This document shows, one piece after another, positions 1-8,300 of a DNA stretch of 38,630 nucleotides. The stretch is from positions 1 to 38,630 of the forward strand of contig JAAWLO010000015.1 in assembly GCA_022797935.1 (NCBI GenBank), in the 5' to 3' direction. Every line of letters begins with the position of its first letter. Within the stretch, counting starts at the first letter, position 1. This DNA comes from Oscillibacter sp. GTDB taxonomy: Bacteria; Bacillota; Clostridia; Oscillospirales; Oscillospiraceae. The position numbers and the translations under genes were made by a program. The notes beneath the pieces are model-generated. The model saw only the letters and a list, made by a program, of their open reading frames with translations, ran no database searches and had not been told where the DNA came from.

Positions 1-212
1 TTCTCTTTTGGACCGTGCACGGCCCGTTTTCTCTTTTTGGCGCAACCAAAAAGAGAAAATGGGGGGTGCAATGAACCAGCCAGCATCCTGGCTGGCATCT
101 CCCCGCCCGTCAGGGCAAGTACAAACCTCCCCGTTCGGGGAAAAACCAAACCCTCCCCTCGCGGGAGCGAGAAACGCCTCCCCCTTTCGGGGGAGAAAAG
201 GAGCCCACGGTT
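1..212. other. Hairpin-rich non-coding leader upstream of recR
   Basis: I see no gene here. The stretch contains a perfect 14-bp A/T-rich inverted repeat (27-40 with 46-59, loop CGCAA). It is followed by an 8-bp hairpin (76-83 with 88-95) and three small C/G hairpins (129-133/136-140, 153-157/163-167, 178-184/189-195), each built from a CTCCCC-type arm. The last hairpin ends just before the recR ribosome binding site at about 196-203. No T-run follows any stem, so none looks like an ordinary intrinsic terminator. The first 11 bases nearly duplicate one arm of the long hairpin. It may be a dispersed intergenic repeat or a structured leader. Confidence 0.5.
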
Positions 213-812
213 ATGGAATACTTCCCCGCCCCCCTGGAAAAACTCGTCGAGCAATTCGCCCGCCTGCCGGGCATCGGCAGCAAATCCGCCCAGCGGCTGG
301 CCTTCTTCATTCTGGGCCTTCCGGAGGAAGACGCCGCCGAATTCGCCGCCGCCATTGTGGAGGCAAAGCGCACCATCACCTGCTGTCCGGTGTGCCAGAA
401 TTTCACCAGCGGGGGCCTATGCCCCATCTGCGCATCCGCGAAGCGGGACGGTGAAACCGTCTGCGTTGTGGCCGACCCCCGGGACGTGGCCGCCATTGAG
501 CGCAGCCGGGAATTCAGCGGCCATTACCACGTGCTCCACGGCGTCATCTCCCCCATGAACCACGTGGGTCCCGACGACCTGTCCATCAAATCCCTGGTGG
601 AACGGGTCTCCCAGGGAACCGTCCGGGAAGTCATCATGGCCACCAACCCCGACACCGAGGGGGAGGCCACCGCTATGTACATCGCCCGCCTGCTGAAGCC
701 CTTCGGCGTTCGTGTGACCCGGCTGGCCTATGGCATCCCCGTGGGCGGACACCTGGAATTCGCCGACGAGGCCACCCTTACCCGGGCCCTGGAGGGACGG
801 CGGGAAATCTGA
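213..812 (+). CDS. recR: Recombination mediator protein RecR
   Basis: RecR acts with RecO (and RecF) to load RecA on single-stranded DNA at gaps during cytoplasmic recombinational repair. The 199-residue length is standard. Visible are the helix-hairpin-helix motif LPGIGSKSAQRLAF (18-31), a four-cysteine zinc motif (C58/C61 and C70/C73) and the Toprim start VCVVADPRD (83-91), with the conserved NPDTEGEATAMY further on. The start has an AAAAGGAG ribosome binding site about 9 bases upstream. In related genomes recR usually follows dnaX and ybaB; those would lie left of the window. The gap to the next gene contains that gene's own promoter, so recR probably ends its transcription unit. Confidence 0.97.
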   Translation: MEYFPAPLEKLVEQFARLPGIGSKSAQRLAFFILGLPEEDAAEFAAAIVEAKRTITCCPVCQNFTSGGLCPICASAKRDGETVCVVADPRDVAAIERSREFSGHYHVLHGVISPMNHVGPDDLSIKSLVERVSQGTVREVIMATNPDTEGEATAMYIARLLKPFGVRVTRLAYGIPVGGHLEFADEATLTRALEGRREI

Positions 813-826
813 GGGCAAGAAAGGAC

Positions 827-855
827 TTGCAAAGACCGGCCGGGCGTGGTATCAT
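827..855 (+). promoter_or_regulatory. Sigma-A-type promoter for the 926-1462 gene
   Basis: TTGCAA (827-832) and TATCAT (850-855) are separated by exactly 17 bases. The match sits just after the recR stop and about 70 bases before the next ATG. Confidence 0.55.
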
Positions 856-925
856 GGAATCGACAAAGTATGGCCAAATATTTGTCCTATTCTTGTCCAT
901 TCTGCCGCAAAAGGAGGCGCACTCC

Positions 926-1462
926 ATGCCGGACCCTGTGCCTGTTTCCGAGATGAAGCTCCGTCCAGAACTGATGCTGGCCGTCTGCCGGGCCCTGAAC
1001 TTCGACCCGGCCACCTTTGCCCTGCGCCATGCCAAGGAGTTTACCCGGCAATACCTCCGGGCAGACAAAATGCTCAGCTACGCCGGGGACGTGATCGCCC
1101 ACTACCTCGTCTGCCAGGTCAACGAATGCCTTTCCAAGGCCGAGTACGCCCTGCTGTCCTACATTGAGTACGCCGGCCGGGCAGAGGCGGACCAGGACGA
1201 GCGGGACGCCTTCAATGAGGCCGTGGCCCGCTATCTGTCCGTCCGGTGCAGCATTGGAAACGACTGGGTCTACGCCTTCGAGGGGGAAAACCCCAAGCCC
1301 CGCTGCATGGAGACTTATCCGCAGCTCTACACCATGGCCCACGCTATGCACGCCTTCTCTCAGTCCATGCAGGACCTTAAGGCCGTGGCGCAGACCGATG
1401 GACCCGACGCCTGGCCCGACCCTAAGCGCGTCATGCCCACAGCGCCCAAGGCCCGTCTGTGA
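926..1462 (+). CDS. Uncharacterised helical protein, 178 residues
   Basis: I do not recognise a family. The start MPDPVPVSEM is chosen because AAAAGGAGG lies 7 bases upstream, at 909-916; a longer reading back to 827 would overlap the promoter. The sequence is predicted cytoplasmic: no signal peptide or membrane segment is visible. The composition (many Ala, Leu, Glu, Tyr) and spacing suggest a mostly alpha-helical fold. Four of its cysteines are spread out rather than in a CxxC pair, so a zinc site is not evident. The C-terminal 25 residues are Pro/Asp-rich and probably disordered. It has its own promoter and terminator, so it seems to be a single-gene unit between recR and the cytidylate-kinase-like gene. 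Confidence 0.8.
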   Translation: MPDPVPVSEMKLRPELMLAVCRALNFDPATFALRHAKEFTRQYLRADKMLSYAGDVIAHYLVCQVNECLSKAEYALLSYIEYAGRAEADQDERDAFNEAVARYLSVRCSIGNDWVYAFEGENPKPRCMETYPQLYTMAHAMHAFSQSMQDLKAVAQTDGPDAWPDPKRVMPTAPKARL

Positions 1463-1473
1463 GCGTTTTTCTT

Positions 1474-1507
1474 CCGCCTCTGTGCCGGACGCATGGGGGC
1501 GGTTTTT
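1474..1507 (+). terminator. Intrinsic terminator after the 926-1462 gene
   Basis: A 12-bp stem (1474-1485 with 1491-1502, three G-U-type pairs) with a 5-base loop is followed by TTTTT at 1503-1507. Confidence 0.65.
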
Positions 1508-1568
1508 CCCTCTTCCGGCAGCCTGCGGAAAAATTCAGCCGCCCGCCGGAACTGGCAGGACTTTTTAT

Positions 1569-1597
1569 TTGACGGCTTCCTGAAAATGGAGTATAAT
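1569..1597 (+). promoter_or_regulatory. Strong sigma-A-type promoter for the cytidylate-kinase-like gene
   Basis: TTGACG (1569-1574) and a perfect TATAAT (1592-1597) have a 17-base spacer. The predicted start of transcription is about 1604, giving a leader of roughly 20 bases. Confidence 0.8.
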
Positions 1598-1626
1598 TAT
1601 TTTATCCTGGAAAGGAGGATACCGTC

Positions 1627-2277
1627 ATGAAAACCATCATCACCGTTGGAAGACAGTTCGGCAGCGGCGGCAAGGAAGTGGGCATCCGCGTGGCAAAGGA
1701 ACTGGGCATTCCCTTTTACGATAAAGAAATTCTTCAGGAGGCGGCCAAGAAAAGCGGCCTGTGCCAGAAGATTCTGGAGAATTTTGACGAGCGTCCCAAA
1801 AGCCTCCTCTACTCCATTGCCATGGATTCCTACATGTTTGCCCTGCCCGGCACCGGCGCCGGAGATTCCCTGGAGCAGCAGGTCTACCTGGCCACCTTCA
1901 ACACCATCCGCCAGATTGCGGATCAGGGCCCCTGCGTCATCATTGGCCGCTGCGCCGACTACGCCCTGGCAGAAAACCCCAACCACCTCAGTCTCTTCAT
2001 CCACGCGCCTCTGGCCGACCGTATCCGCCGGGTCGCCAAACGGCAGAACCTGCCCCCGGAAAAGGCCCGGACCCTCATCAACAAAACCGACAAGCGCCGG
2101 GCCTCCTACTACGAGTATTACTCCTCCCGGCGTTGGGGCGCAGTGGACAGCTACGACTTCTGTCTGGACAGCAGCTACCTGGGCCTGGGCGGCACCGTGG
2201 AGCTCATCCGGGCCATTGTGGAGCACAAGGAGCATCCGGTTCCCAGTCCCACAGAGGAGGACCCCACCCAGAAATAA
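1627..2277 (+). CDS. Cytidylate kinase-like family protein
   Basis: A 216-residue P-loop protein of the cytidylate-kinase-like family (the group Pfam calls Cytidylate_kin2). The N-terminus reads TVGRQFGSGGKEVG, which contains the modified Walker A loop. It is followed by LGIPFYDKEIL, a family hallmark, and IIGRCADYAL near residue 105. It presumably phosphorylates a small substrate with ATP, but members of this group are not proven CMP kinases and canonical Cmk is a different, better conserved protein. The start has an excellent ribosome binding site (AAAGGAGG, spacer about 8). It is flanked by a strong promoter and an intrinsic terminator, so it is a monocistronic gene. Substrate assignment is uncertain. 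Confidence 0.85.
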   Translation: MKTIITVGRQFGSGGKEVGIRVAKELGIPFYDKEILQEAAKKSGLCQKILENFDERPKSLLYSIAMDSYMFALPGTGAGDSLEQQVYLATFNTIRQIADQGPCVIIGRCADYALAENPNHLSLFIHAPLADRIRRVAKRQNLPPEKARTLINKTDKRRASYYEYYSSRRWGAVDSYDFCLDSSYLGLGGTVELIRAIVEHKEHPVPSPTEEDPTQK

Positions 2278-2282
2278 AACGG

Positions 2283-2318
2283 CCCCCGGCGGAACTTGGT
2301 TTTCCGCCGGGGGTTTTT
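2283..2318 (+). terminator. Intrinsic terminator
   Basis: An 11-bp perfect GC-rich stem (2283-2293 with 2303-2313) is followed by TTTTT (2314-2318). It ends the cytidylate-kinase-like gene 5 bases after its stop codon. Confidence 0.92.
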
Positions 2319-2348
2319 CGCGGTCCGGCCTTCCGGCAGGACGGCGGG

Positions 2349-3416
2349 TCAACAGGCCTCGAAATAAGCCCGGTTATGGAGCACAGCGGGGGAATCCGGC
2401 TTGAAGGCCGCCGCCAGTTCATTCATCTGCTTCGCCCTGGCCTGCTGGCCCATATGGCTGTAACAGACACAGAGCTGAATGCAGGGCAGATAGCCATAGC
2501 AATCCGGGCAGACAAAGCCTCCCCGGCGGTCATCCCGGGCACAGAGCAGCGCCGTCAGATACCAGTAGGCCGCCGGCTGGTACAGCTTCTGCCGGATGAA
2601 CCAGCGGCCGATTTCACAGCAAATCTCCGCGCGGGGGACGTCATAGAAAAAGGTGCGAAACAGGGCCTCCAGGGCCTCCCTGGGGCGGTCCAGACACTCC
2701 AGACAGCCCGCGCAGAGACAGCAGGCGTCAATGTTGTTCTCCACCCAGCCCCGATTCTCCGTCAGAAAGGCCTGAAAAACCTCCAAGGCCTCCTCGTACC
2801 GCTTGTGGTAGTACAGCTCCCGTCCATAATAGAACTGCTGCCGGGGATCCAGGGTCTTTCCCCGGGCCAGGAGCTTTTCGAAAATCCGAAGATTTCGGTC
2901 CGGGTCTCCGGGCCGGGTTTTCCGGTGGCTGACCGCAAACTCGCTGTAAACCACCGGTCCCACGGGGGTGATGGCCTCATGAACCGCCCCCTCCCAGCGG
3001 AGACCCGCCCGGTTCCGAATCAGCCGCTCCCGGTAATAGGAGAAGGTCACATTCCCGGCGTCGTCAAAACCGGTGTTGTACCGGGCCATGACCACGTTGG
3101 TTCCAGGGTCCAGGGTCCGCTTCAGCTCCAGGAAAACGGCGGCATCCGCCTCCTGGATGACATCGTCGGCATCCAGCCACAGACAGTAGTCTTTCTCCGC
3201 CAGGGAGAAGGCGTAATTCCGGGCGGCGGCAAAGTCGTCCTTCCAGACGTAGTCATAGACGCGGTCCGTAAAACGGGCGGCCACTTCCTTCGTCCGGTCG
3301 GCGGAACCGGTATCCACGACCACAATCTCGTCCACCAGCCCCGCCGCGCTCTCCAGGCAGCGGGCCAGTACGTCTTCCTCGTTTTTAACGATCATACATA
3401 GGCTTACGCTCACCAT
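2349..3416 (-). CDS. Family 2 glycosyltransferase with C-terminal TPR-like repeats
   Basis: A 355-residue cytoplasmic GT-A glycosyltransferase. The first 100 residues carry the family 2 signature: VSLCMIVKNEED, IVVVDTGSADRT, FAAARNYAF and the metal/nucleotide-sugar motif LWLDADD. From about residue 190 to the end, paired-helix segments of TPR type (FYYGRELYYHKRYEEALEVF and later repeats) probably hold the acceptor protein. The start has AAGGAG about 9 bases upstream. It lies directly downstream of, and on the same strand as, a broken BclA-like spore protein gene. In C. difficile a glycosyltransferase next to bclA glycosylates that protein, so I infer a role in glycosylating the spore-surface proteins here. 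The acceptor may now be the intact gene at 4285. Sugar donor unknown. Confidence 0.88.
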   Translation of the reverse strand: MVSVSLCMIVKNEEDVLARCLESAAGLVDEIVVVDTGSADRTKEVAARFTDRVYDYVWKDDFAAARNYAFSLAEKDYCLWLDADDVIQEADAAVFLELKRTLDPGTNVVMARYNTGFDDAGNVTFSYYRERLIRNRAGLRWEGAVHEAITPVGPVVYSEFAVSHRKTRPGDPDRNLRIFEKLLARGKTLDPRQQFYYGRELYYHKRYEEALEVFQAFLTENRGWVENNIDACCLCAGCLECLDRPREALEALFRTFFYDVPRAEICCEIGRWFIRQKLYQPAAYWYLTALLCARDDRRGGFVCPDCYGYLPCIQLCVCYSHMGQQARAKQMNELAAAFKPDSPAVLHNRAYFEAC

Positions 3417-3512
3417 AACAGGGTCTCCTTCCCTTCGTTGTCAGCCGTTTTCTTCCGGCAGAAACCGCCGGGAGAGCGTGCCCCGGCTGCACTCCGCACT
3501 TCGGCAAATCAC

Positions 3513-4072
3513 TTACACTTCGCTCAGACGAATACTGGCCAGAGAAGCACCAGCTCCGCCATTGATCAATACAGCTACCGTCCAGTGTCTTGGGGAACCT
3601 CTGAAGGATGACGGTGGTTCCGGCGGTGATGTCCAGAAGAATCTCGGCAGGAAGGATCTGACTGTTTGGCAGAGGCACGGGAATAGCGGCCAGTACTACG
3701 AGCAGCACAGAGCCGGAGGTATTAGCGGCATACGCAGCGGCAACGTTGACGCCGATGATGGGGGCCGTGGCTCCCGGCATGGGGGACGCCGTCAGCGCAC
3801 TTTTCATCTTTGCTTTCCGAAACATTTGATTCTGCACAGCGGATTCCATCAGGCCCTGCACGCTGTTGTTGATGGCCAGCACTTCTTCCACGGGAACCTT
3901 CCAGGCCTGGTGATGCCGGAAAGGGTTCTCAGAACGTACGGAATCTTCTTGCCCCCGGCGTTGAGAATATGGCTGAGGGCCAGTTCCTCCATGGCAATGG
4001 AGGAGAGAATTTGATTTACCGCGCCGTCCCACGCAATGGCAGGATCAGCCGCGGGAAAAATGGGTATAGACA
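3513..4072 (-). pseudogene. BclA-like spore-surface protein, frameshifted and internally deleted
   Basis: Three consecutive reading frames together encode a recognisable BclA-like protein. Frame 1 (from the ATG at 4072, AAAAGGAG upstream) gives MSIPIFPAADPAIAW and the motif SSIAMEELALSHILNA, shared with the gene at 4285. Frame 2 (about 3900 to 3590) gives EEVLAINNSVQGLMESA, then AAYAANTSGSVLLVVLAA and VPLPNSQILP, sequences typical of the C-terminal jelly-roll of collagen-like exosporium proteins. Frame 3 ends with LINGGAGASLASIRLSEV and a TAA at 3513-3515. Both shifts are +1 in type. Compared with the usual jelly-roll, the middle strands are missing, and no collagen repeat is present. The combined lesions argue for a decaying gene rather than a single sequencing error. 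The glycosyltransferase at 2349-3416 follows on the same strand. Confidence 0.85.
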
Positions 4073-4167
4073 TAAGGGATAGAACTCCTTTTAGAGCGTT
4101 GCTCCCAGAAACAGCGGTTTTTCCCGTTCCCGGCGGGGCAGCCGTTCCGCTGGGCGGCCGCCTGTCA

Positions 4168-4195
4168 CAGCTTATGCGCTTTCCCCGCCGCCGGT
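4168..4195 (-). promoter_or_regulatory. Sigma-K-like promoter match for the BclA-like pseudogene
   Basis: On the minus strand, AC (4194-4195) is followed after 17 bases by CATAAGCTG (4168-4176). This fits the mother-cell sigma-K pattern AC-N16/17-CATANNNTR. The match is about 95 bases before the ATG at 4072. The motif is short, so only the spore-related context makes it credible. Confidence 0.4.
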
Positions 4196-4213
4196 GCCCA
4201 GAGACCCAGGCGC

Positions 4214-4239
4214 ACAAACAGGGATTTTACCATAGACTA
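4214..4239 (+). promoter_or_regulatory. Sigma-K-like promoter match for the Cys-Pro repeat protein
   Basis: CATAGACTA (4231-4239) fits the sigma-K -10 pattern CATANNNTA exactly. AC lies 15 bases upstream (4214-4215), one base closer than usual. The distance to the ATG at 4285 is about 45 bases. Confidence 0.42.
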
Positions 4240-4284
4240 AACCAGCGGCCTTGGCCGTACAATCCAATCAAATGGAGTACTCCT

Positions 4285-5205
4285 ATGTCTATGCCATCCT
4301 TCCCGCCCCACGGGGCGGATATGACCCGCGAAGAGGCCCTGACCATGATTATTGCCTCTATCGCCATGGAGGAACTGGCCCTCAGCCACATTCTCAACGC
4401 CGAAGGGGAGAAACTTCAGTATTTTCTGAAGGCTCTGCCTCCCTGCGCCGAGGGACAGGAAATCCTGGAAGTCAACCGCAGTGTCAACAAACTTCTGGAT
4501 ACCGTAACCCAGACCCAGATTCTCCTCAAGGGCAAGCTGGCTCTGGCCCTTGAGGCCGGAGGCTGTCCCCCTGATCCGGGTCCTTGTCCGTCCGGTCCTC
4601 CGCCTTGTCCCCCTGACCTGGGTCCCTGCCCGTCCGGTCCCCCGCCTTGTCCCCCCGACCCGGGTCCCTGCCCGCCTTGCCCGCCGCCCTGTCCCCCCGA
4701 CCCGGGTCCTTGTCCGCCCAGTCCCCCGCCCTGCCCCCCTGACCCGGGCCCCTGCCCGCCTTGCCCGCCGCCCTGCCGGGAACGAAGCTCCATAGAACTC
4801 CTCAGCTCATGCAGCGGTCTTGTCTGGGGCAGCGGATGCGCCCTGCCCTGGAAACGATGCAGCAGCCAGGGCTGTGCCATCCGCTGGAATGACAGCGCCC
4901 CGTCCCTTATCCAGCTGGACGCCTCCAAAACCTACCTGCTTCGCTATACCATCAATACCTGCGGCTCCCCGCCCCGGGGAGAAGGCGGAAGCATCCTTCT
5001 CCGGCGCACGCCCCGGGATGCCTATCCCGACCTGCTGCCGCTGCACTTCCCGCCCCGGTGCCCCGAACGCCGCCCCGGAACCTTGCAATACAGCACGCTT
5101 CTCCTTCCGCAGGCCGGTCCGGCACAGGCGGCCCTCTCTCTGGTCCTCAGCTGCTCAGAGGGACTTTTCATAGAGCGGGCAGTGCTTCAGATGATCGAGC
5201 TGTAA
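4285..5205 (+). CDS. BclA-like spore-surface protein with Cys-Pro 14-residue repeats
   Basis: A 306-residue protein read from ATG 4285 (GGAG 8 bases upstream, and the same MSxPxFP start as its divergent sister). Residues 1-92 are a helical N-terminal domain with SIAMEELALSHILNAEGEK, the segment that precedes collagen-like regions in clostridial spore-surface proteins. Residues 94-163 are five copies of CPPDPGPCPxxPPP, giving more than ten cysteines instead of Gly-X-Y triplets. The remaining 140 residues resemble a C1q/TNF-type jelly-roll (YLLRYTINTCG, GTLQYSTLLLP, ERAVLQMIEL). No signal peptide is present, as expected for a protein made in the mother cell and assembled on the spore. I infer an exosporium or coat protein, cross-linked by disulfides. 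The function is not proven. Confidence 0.8.
   Translation: MSMPSFPPHGADMTREEALTMIIASIAMEELALSHILNAEGEKLQYFLKALPPCAEGQEILEVNRSVNKLLDTVTQTQILLKGKLALALEAGGCPPDPGPCPSGPPPCPPDLGPCPSGPPPCPPDPGPCPPCPPPCPPDPGPCPPSPPPCPPDPGPCPPCPPPCRERSSIELLSSCSGLVWGSGCALPWKRCSSQGCAIRWNDSAPSLIQLDASKTYLLRYTINTCGSPPRGEGGSILLRRTPRDAYPDLLPLHFPPRCPERRPGTLQYSTLLLPQAGPAQAALSLVLSCSEGLFIERAVLQMIEL
4564..4773 (+). repeat. Five 42-bp tandem repeats coding CPPDPGPCPxxPPP
   Basis: Five in-frame 42-base units encode 14-residue repeats. The variable pair is SG, SG, PC, PS, PC, and copy 2 has L for P at position 5. A sixth cysteine start (4774-4776) closes the array. The repeats differ mostly at third positions. Confidence 0.9.
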
Positions 5206-5306
5206 GTTCCCGCCTCATTCCATAGAACGAAGCAAACAGCGGCCATTCTAAGTCCGCTTACTTCTCATCCGCCAGACGCGGCAGACGGTTCCATTTCAAA
5301 AAACAG

Positions 5307-5340
5307 CACTCCCCAGGCTAAAAAGCCTGGGGAGTGTTTG
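5307..5340. terminator. Bidirectional intrinsic terminator
   Basis: A perfect 13-bp stem (5307-5319 with 5324-5336) has a 4-base loop. It has TTTG on the right and an A-run (5298-5303) on the left. It serves the convergent spore-surface gene (plus) and the SLH protein gene (minus). Confidence 0.88.
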
Positions 5341-5364
5341 TTCATGGCCGCCCTCCGGCGGCGC

Positions 5365-8300
5365 TCACATCAAATTGTAGAGAATTTTTGCCATCTGTCC
5401 CCGGGTAATGTTGGCCTGGGGCCGGAAGCTGCCGTCCGAGTAGCCGCTGATGACTCCCTGCGACGCCAGGGCCCGGATGTAGTACCCGGCGTAGCCGGGA
5501 ATCTCCCCGGCGTCGGTGAAGTTCAGGTCCGCCAGGGCATAGCCCCGGTCCTGGGTCCGGCCGATCATCGCCGCCGCCTGGGCCCGGGTCAGGCTGTTGG
5601 AGGGGAGGAAATAGGTCTGGCCGTCCGCCCCTTCGGAACCGTTGACAATGCCCTCGGTATACAGCGCCCGGATGGCGGGCAGGGCATAGTCGGGAATGGA
5701 AGCCAGGTCTGCGAAGGGCAGTTCCACATCCGCGTACTTCGCCTCCTCCAGCTTCAGATAACGGTAAAGCATCACAGAGAACTGGGCCCGGGTGATGTTC
5801 TGGTTGGGCCGGAAGGTTCCGTCCTCATAGCCCTTGGTAATATCCGCGTCATAGAGGAAATCGGCGTAATCCGCTCCCCAGTATCCGTTCACATCCGTGA
5901 AACGGTGACTCTGTCCCTGGGCCGGAATGTCCACCGACGCCCGGCCAAGGTTGCCCGAAGAATCCTTGGCCGTGACGGTGACCCGGCAGGCCGGGCGGTT
6001 CTCCCCCGGGTTGGGCAGGGCCACGGTAAAGGTTCCGGCGGCGGGGTCATACTCCCCGGCGGGGACGCCGCTGAGGCGGATCGACACGGCCTCCGCCGGG
6101 AGAACCCCGTCCACGGCGTCCGACACCGTGCCGGTGACGGTCCAGGCATCCTGATTCAGCTGAGCGGTGACCACCGGCGGCGTTGTATCCAGAATACCGT
6201 TGTAGGACGCGGTGAGCTGGTCCACATAGACCGTGCCGCTGCCGCTGCCGGACAGAACCAAGCCCTGAATGGCGGAAGAGGGCTTCTCCAGGGAAATCTG
6301 TTTCCAGCCCTGGAAGTCCAGCGCCGCCCCTGCCGTCTGCTGGCCATCCCCGGTCAGGAAGGAAAGGGTATTGCCGGAGCCGTCCCCATAAACCCACAGG
6401 TTCAGCTGGGTGTAGAGGTCGTTTACCAGAAGCGGCGTGAAGAAGTGCCAGACGGCCTGGCCGGTCTGGTCCAGCCGGTAGTCCAGCCGTCCGGAGCCCC
6501 GGCCCGCCTGCACGGTGGCGCTGTCCAGACGGAATTCCAGATTCTCACCCAGGACGCCGTCAAAGGCGCTGGTCTCGCCCTCAAAGTCCTCCACATTCTC
6601 CAGGGCCATATCGGAGACGGTAACCTCAATGCTGGCGGTCTGGCCGCCGGCGGAAACAATAATTCTGCCCTTGCCCGGCGTACCGGCGGTAAAGAGGCCC
6701 GCCGCGTCAACGGCGCCGATGGATCCCTCCACGGTCCAACTGAAGGCCGCCGGGTCCGCCTTCAGAGGCAGATGATGGTAGGCGGCGGAGCCGTGGAGCT
6801 GGACCGAGGCCCCGGGGGAGACATTCAGACTGGTGAGAATGGTATTCTGCTCATTGCGGATGGCCACACCATCTGGGTTGGCAATGGCGTGGACGATGGT
6901 GGTTCCGCCCTGGCCGTCCGGGCCCTGGGCGGTGACGGTGATATCCCCGCCCTCCAAGGGGGTGACCAGGAAGTTGTCCGCTATGGTTCCGGCGCTGGCA
7001 AAGAGGTCGTAACTGCTGTCCATGGGAATGAAATTGGTGTCAATGGCAGCGGCGGAAATCGCGGCGCTGCTGCCCGCCAGGACATAGCTGTGGCCGGCGC
7101 TGACGTGGAAGTGGCTCAGCTGGCCGCTGGGCTGGTTGGTGGCCACCAGGAAGACCTGATTGGACACCGCCCGCTCTCCGCCGTCCGAGGGGGTGTTGAC
7201 CCGTTTGGCTGCATAGGCCGTGGGTTGGGTGACGGAGAGGGTGGTAGACCCGCCGCCGTCCAGGCAGAGTGCGGTTACGCAGCCCAGTTCCACCAGCCGC
7301 TGGGCCACCTGGGTCATGGTGGCGCCGATGGAGTGGCCGGACTTGCGGCCGTCAATGGTGTAGAAAATCAAACTCCCGTCATAGCGCTGGCCAATGGCGG
7401 TGCGGGGCGCGGCCCCGTTCTGCAGGCCGGAGGCCACCGCGCCGTTCTCCACCAGCGAATACAGGGAACCCACCGCATACGCCACGTCATTCCAGCTGGG
7501 GTCGGCGGGGGTGAGGGTCAGACTGAGCGCCGTTCCGGCGGGGATTGCCCGGAGGGAGGCCAGAACCTCCTCCCCGGCCTTGGCGTTGGCGCTGAGGACC
7601 AGCTGGTTGGGCGCCAGGGCCGTGGCGGCAGAGGCCTCGGTCACCTGCTCCACCTGAACGGTGAGCGTGGAACCAATGGTCAGGCCCTCTCCATCGGGAA
7701 TGGTGCAGATGACATCCACGCCGGGCTGGGTACTGCCGGTGGTGTGGGCCGCGTTGAAGTCATAGGTATAGAGGAAAATTCCCGCCTCTGTCCGGGCCTT
7801 GTTGACGGCGGTGACCGTGAATCCGCGCTCCAGCAGCTGGCCCGTGCCGTCCAGCAGCGGATTGCCCAGCTCGTCCAGCAGGGGATTCCCCAACTCGTCA
7901 TAGCGGGGCTGGCCGGTGCCGTCCTGAGCAGTGTAGGCCGCCGAGACCCGGACGCCGGGTTTGCCCAAAATGGCGGTGCCGTCGGCCCGGAAGCCAATGG
8001 CATGGTAGCCGCCGTCGCTGGAGCGCAGGCGTCCCTGGGTAACGACAATGCCGATGGGCAGGCCGTTGTTGACGTTGTAAAAATCTCCGTTGATGCCCGC
8101 CACCACCCGGTAGCCCTGCGCCTCCAGAGCCTGAGCGGTGTTGGAAACCGTAGAGCGGTCCGTAAGAACACCGCCATAAGTGACCATGGGCGTGACGGCG
8201 GCGTTGGGGGTGTATGTAATCAGGTTTTCCGTCCGGTAATCGGAATAGGTCGTGCTCCAAAAGACGTTGGTGGACAATTGGGTCTGCTGGTGCAGAGGGG

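Noticed and set aside
2133-3401. A 422-codon plus-strand frame opposite the glycosyltransferase
   Set aside because: No ribosome binding site, no motif, and it begins inside the cytidylate-kinase-like gene.
4564-4773. Possible CRISPR array
   Set aside because: The repeats are contiguous 42-bp coding units with no spacers.
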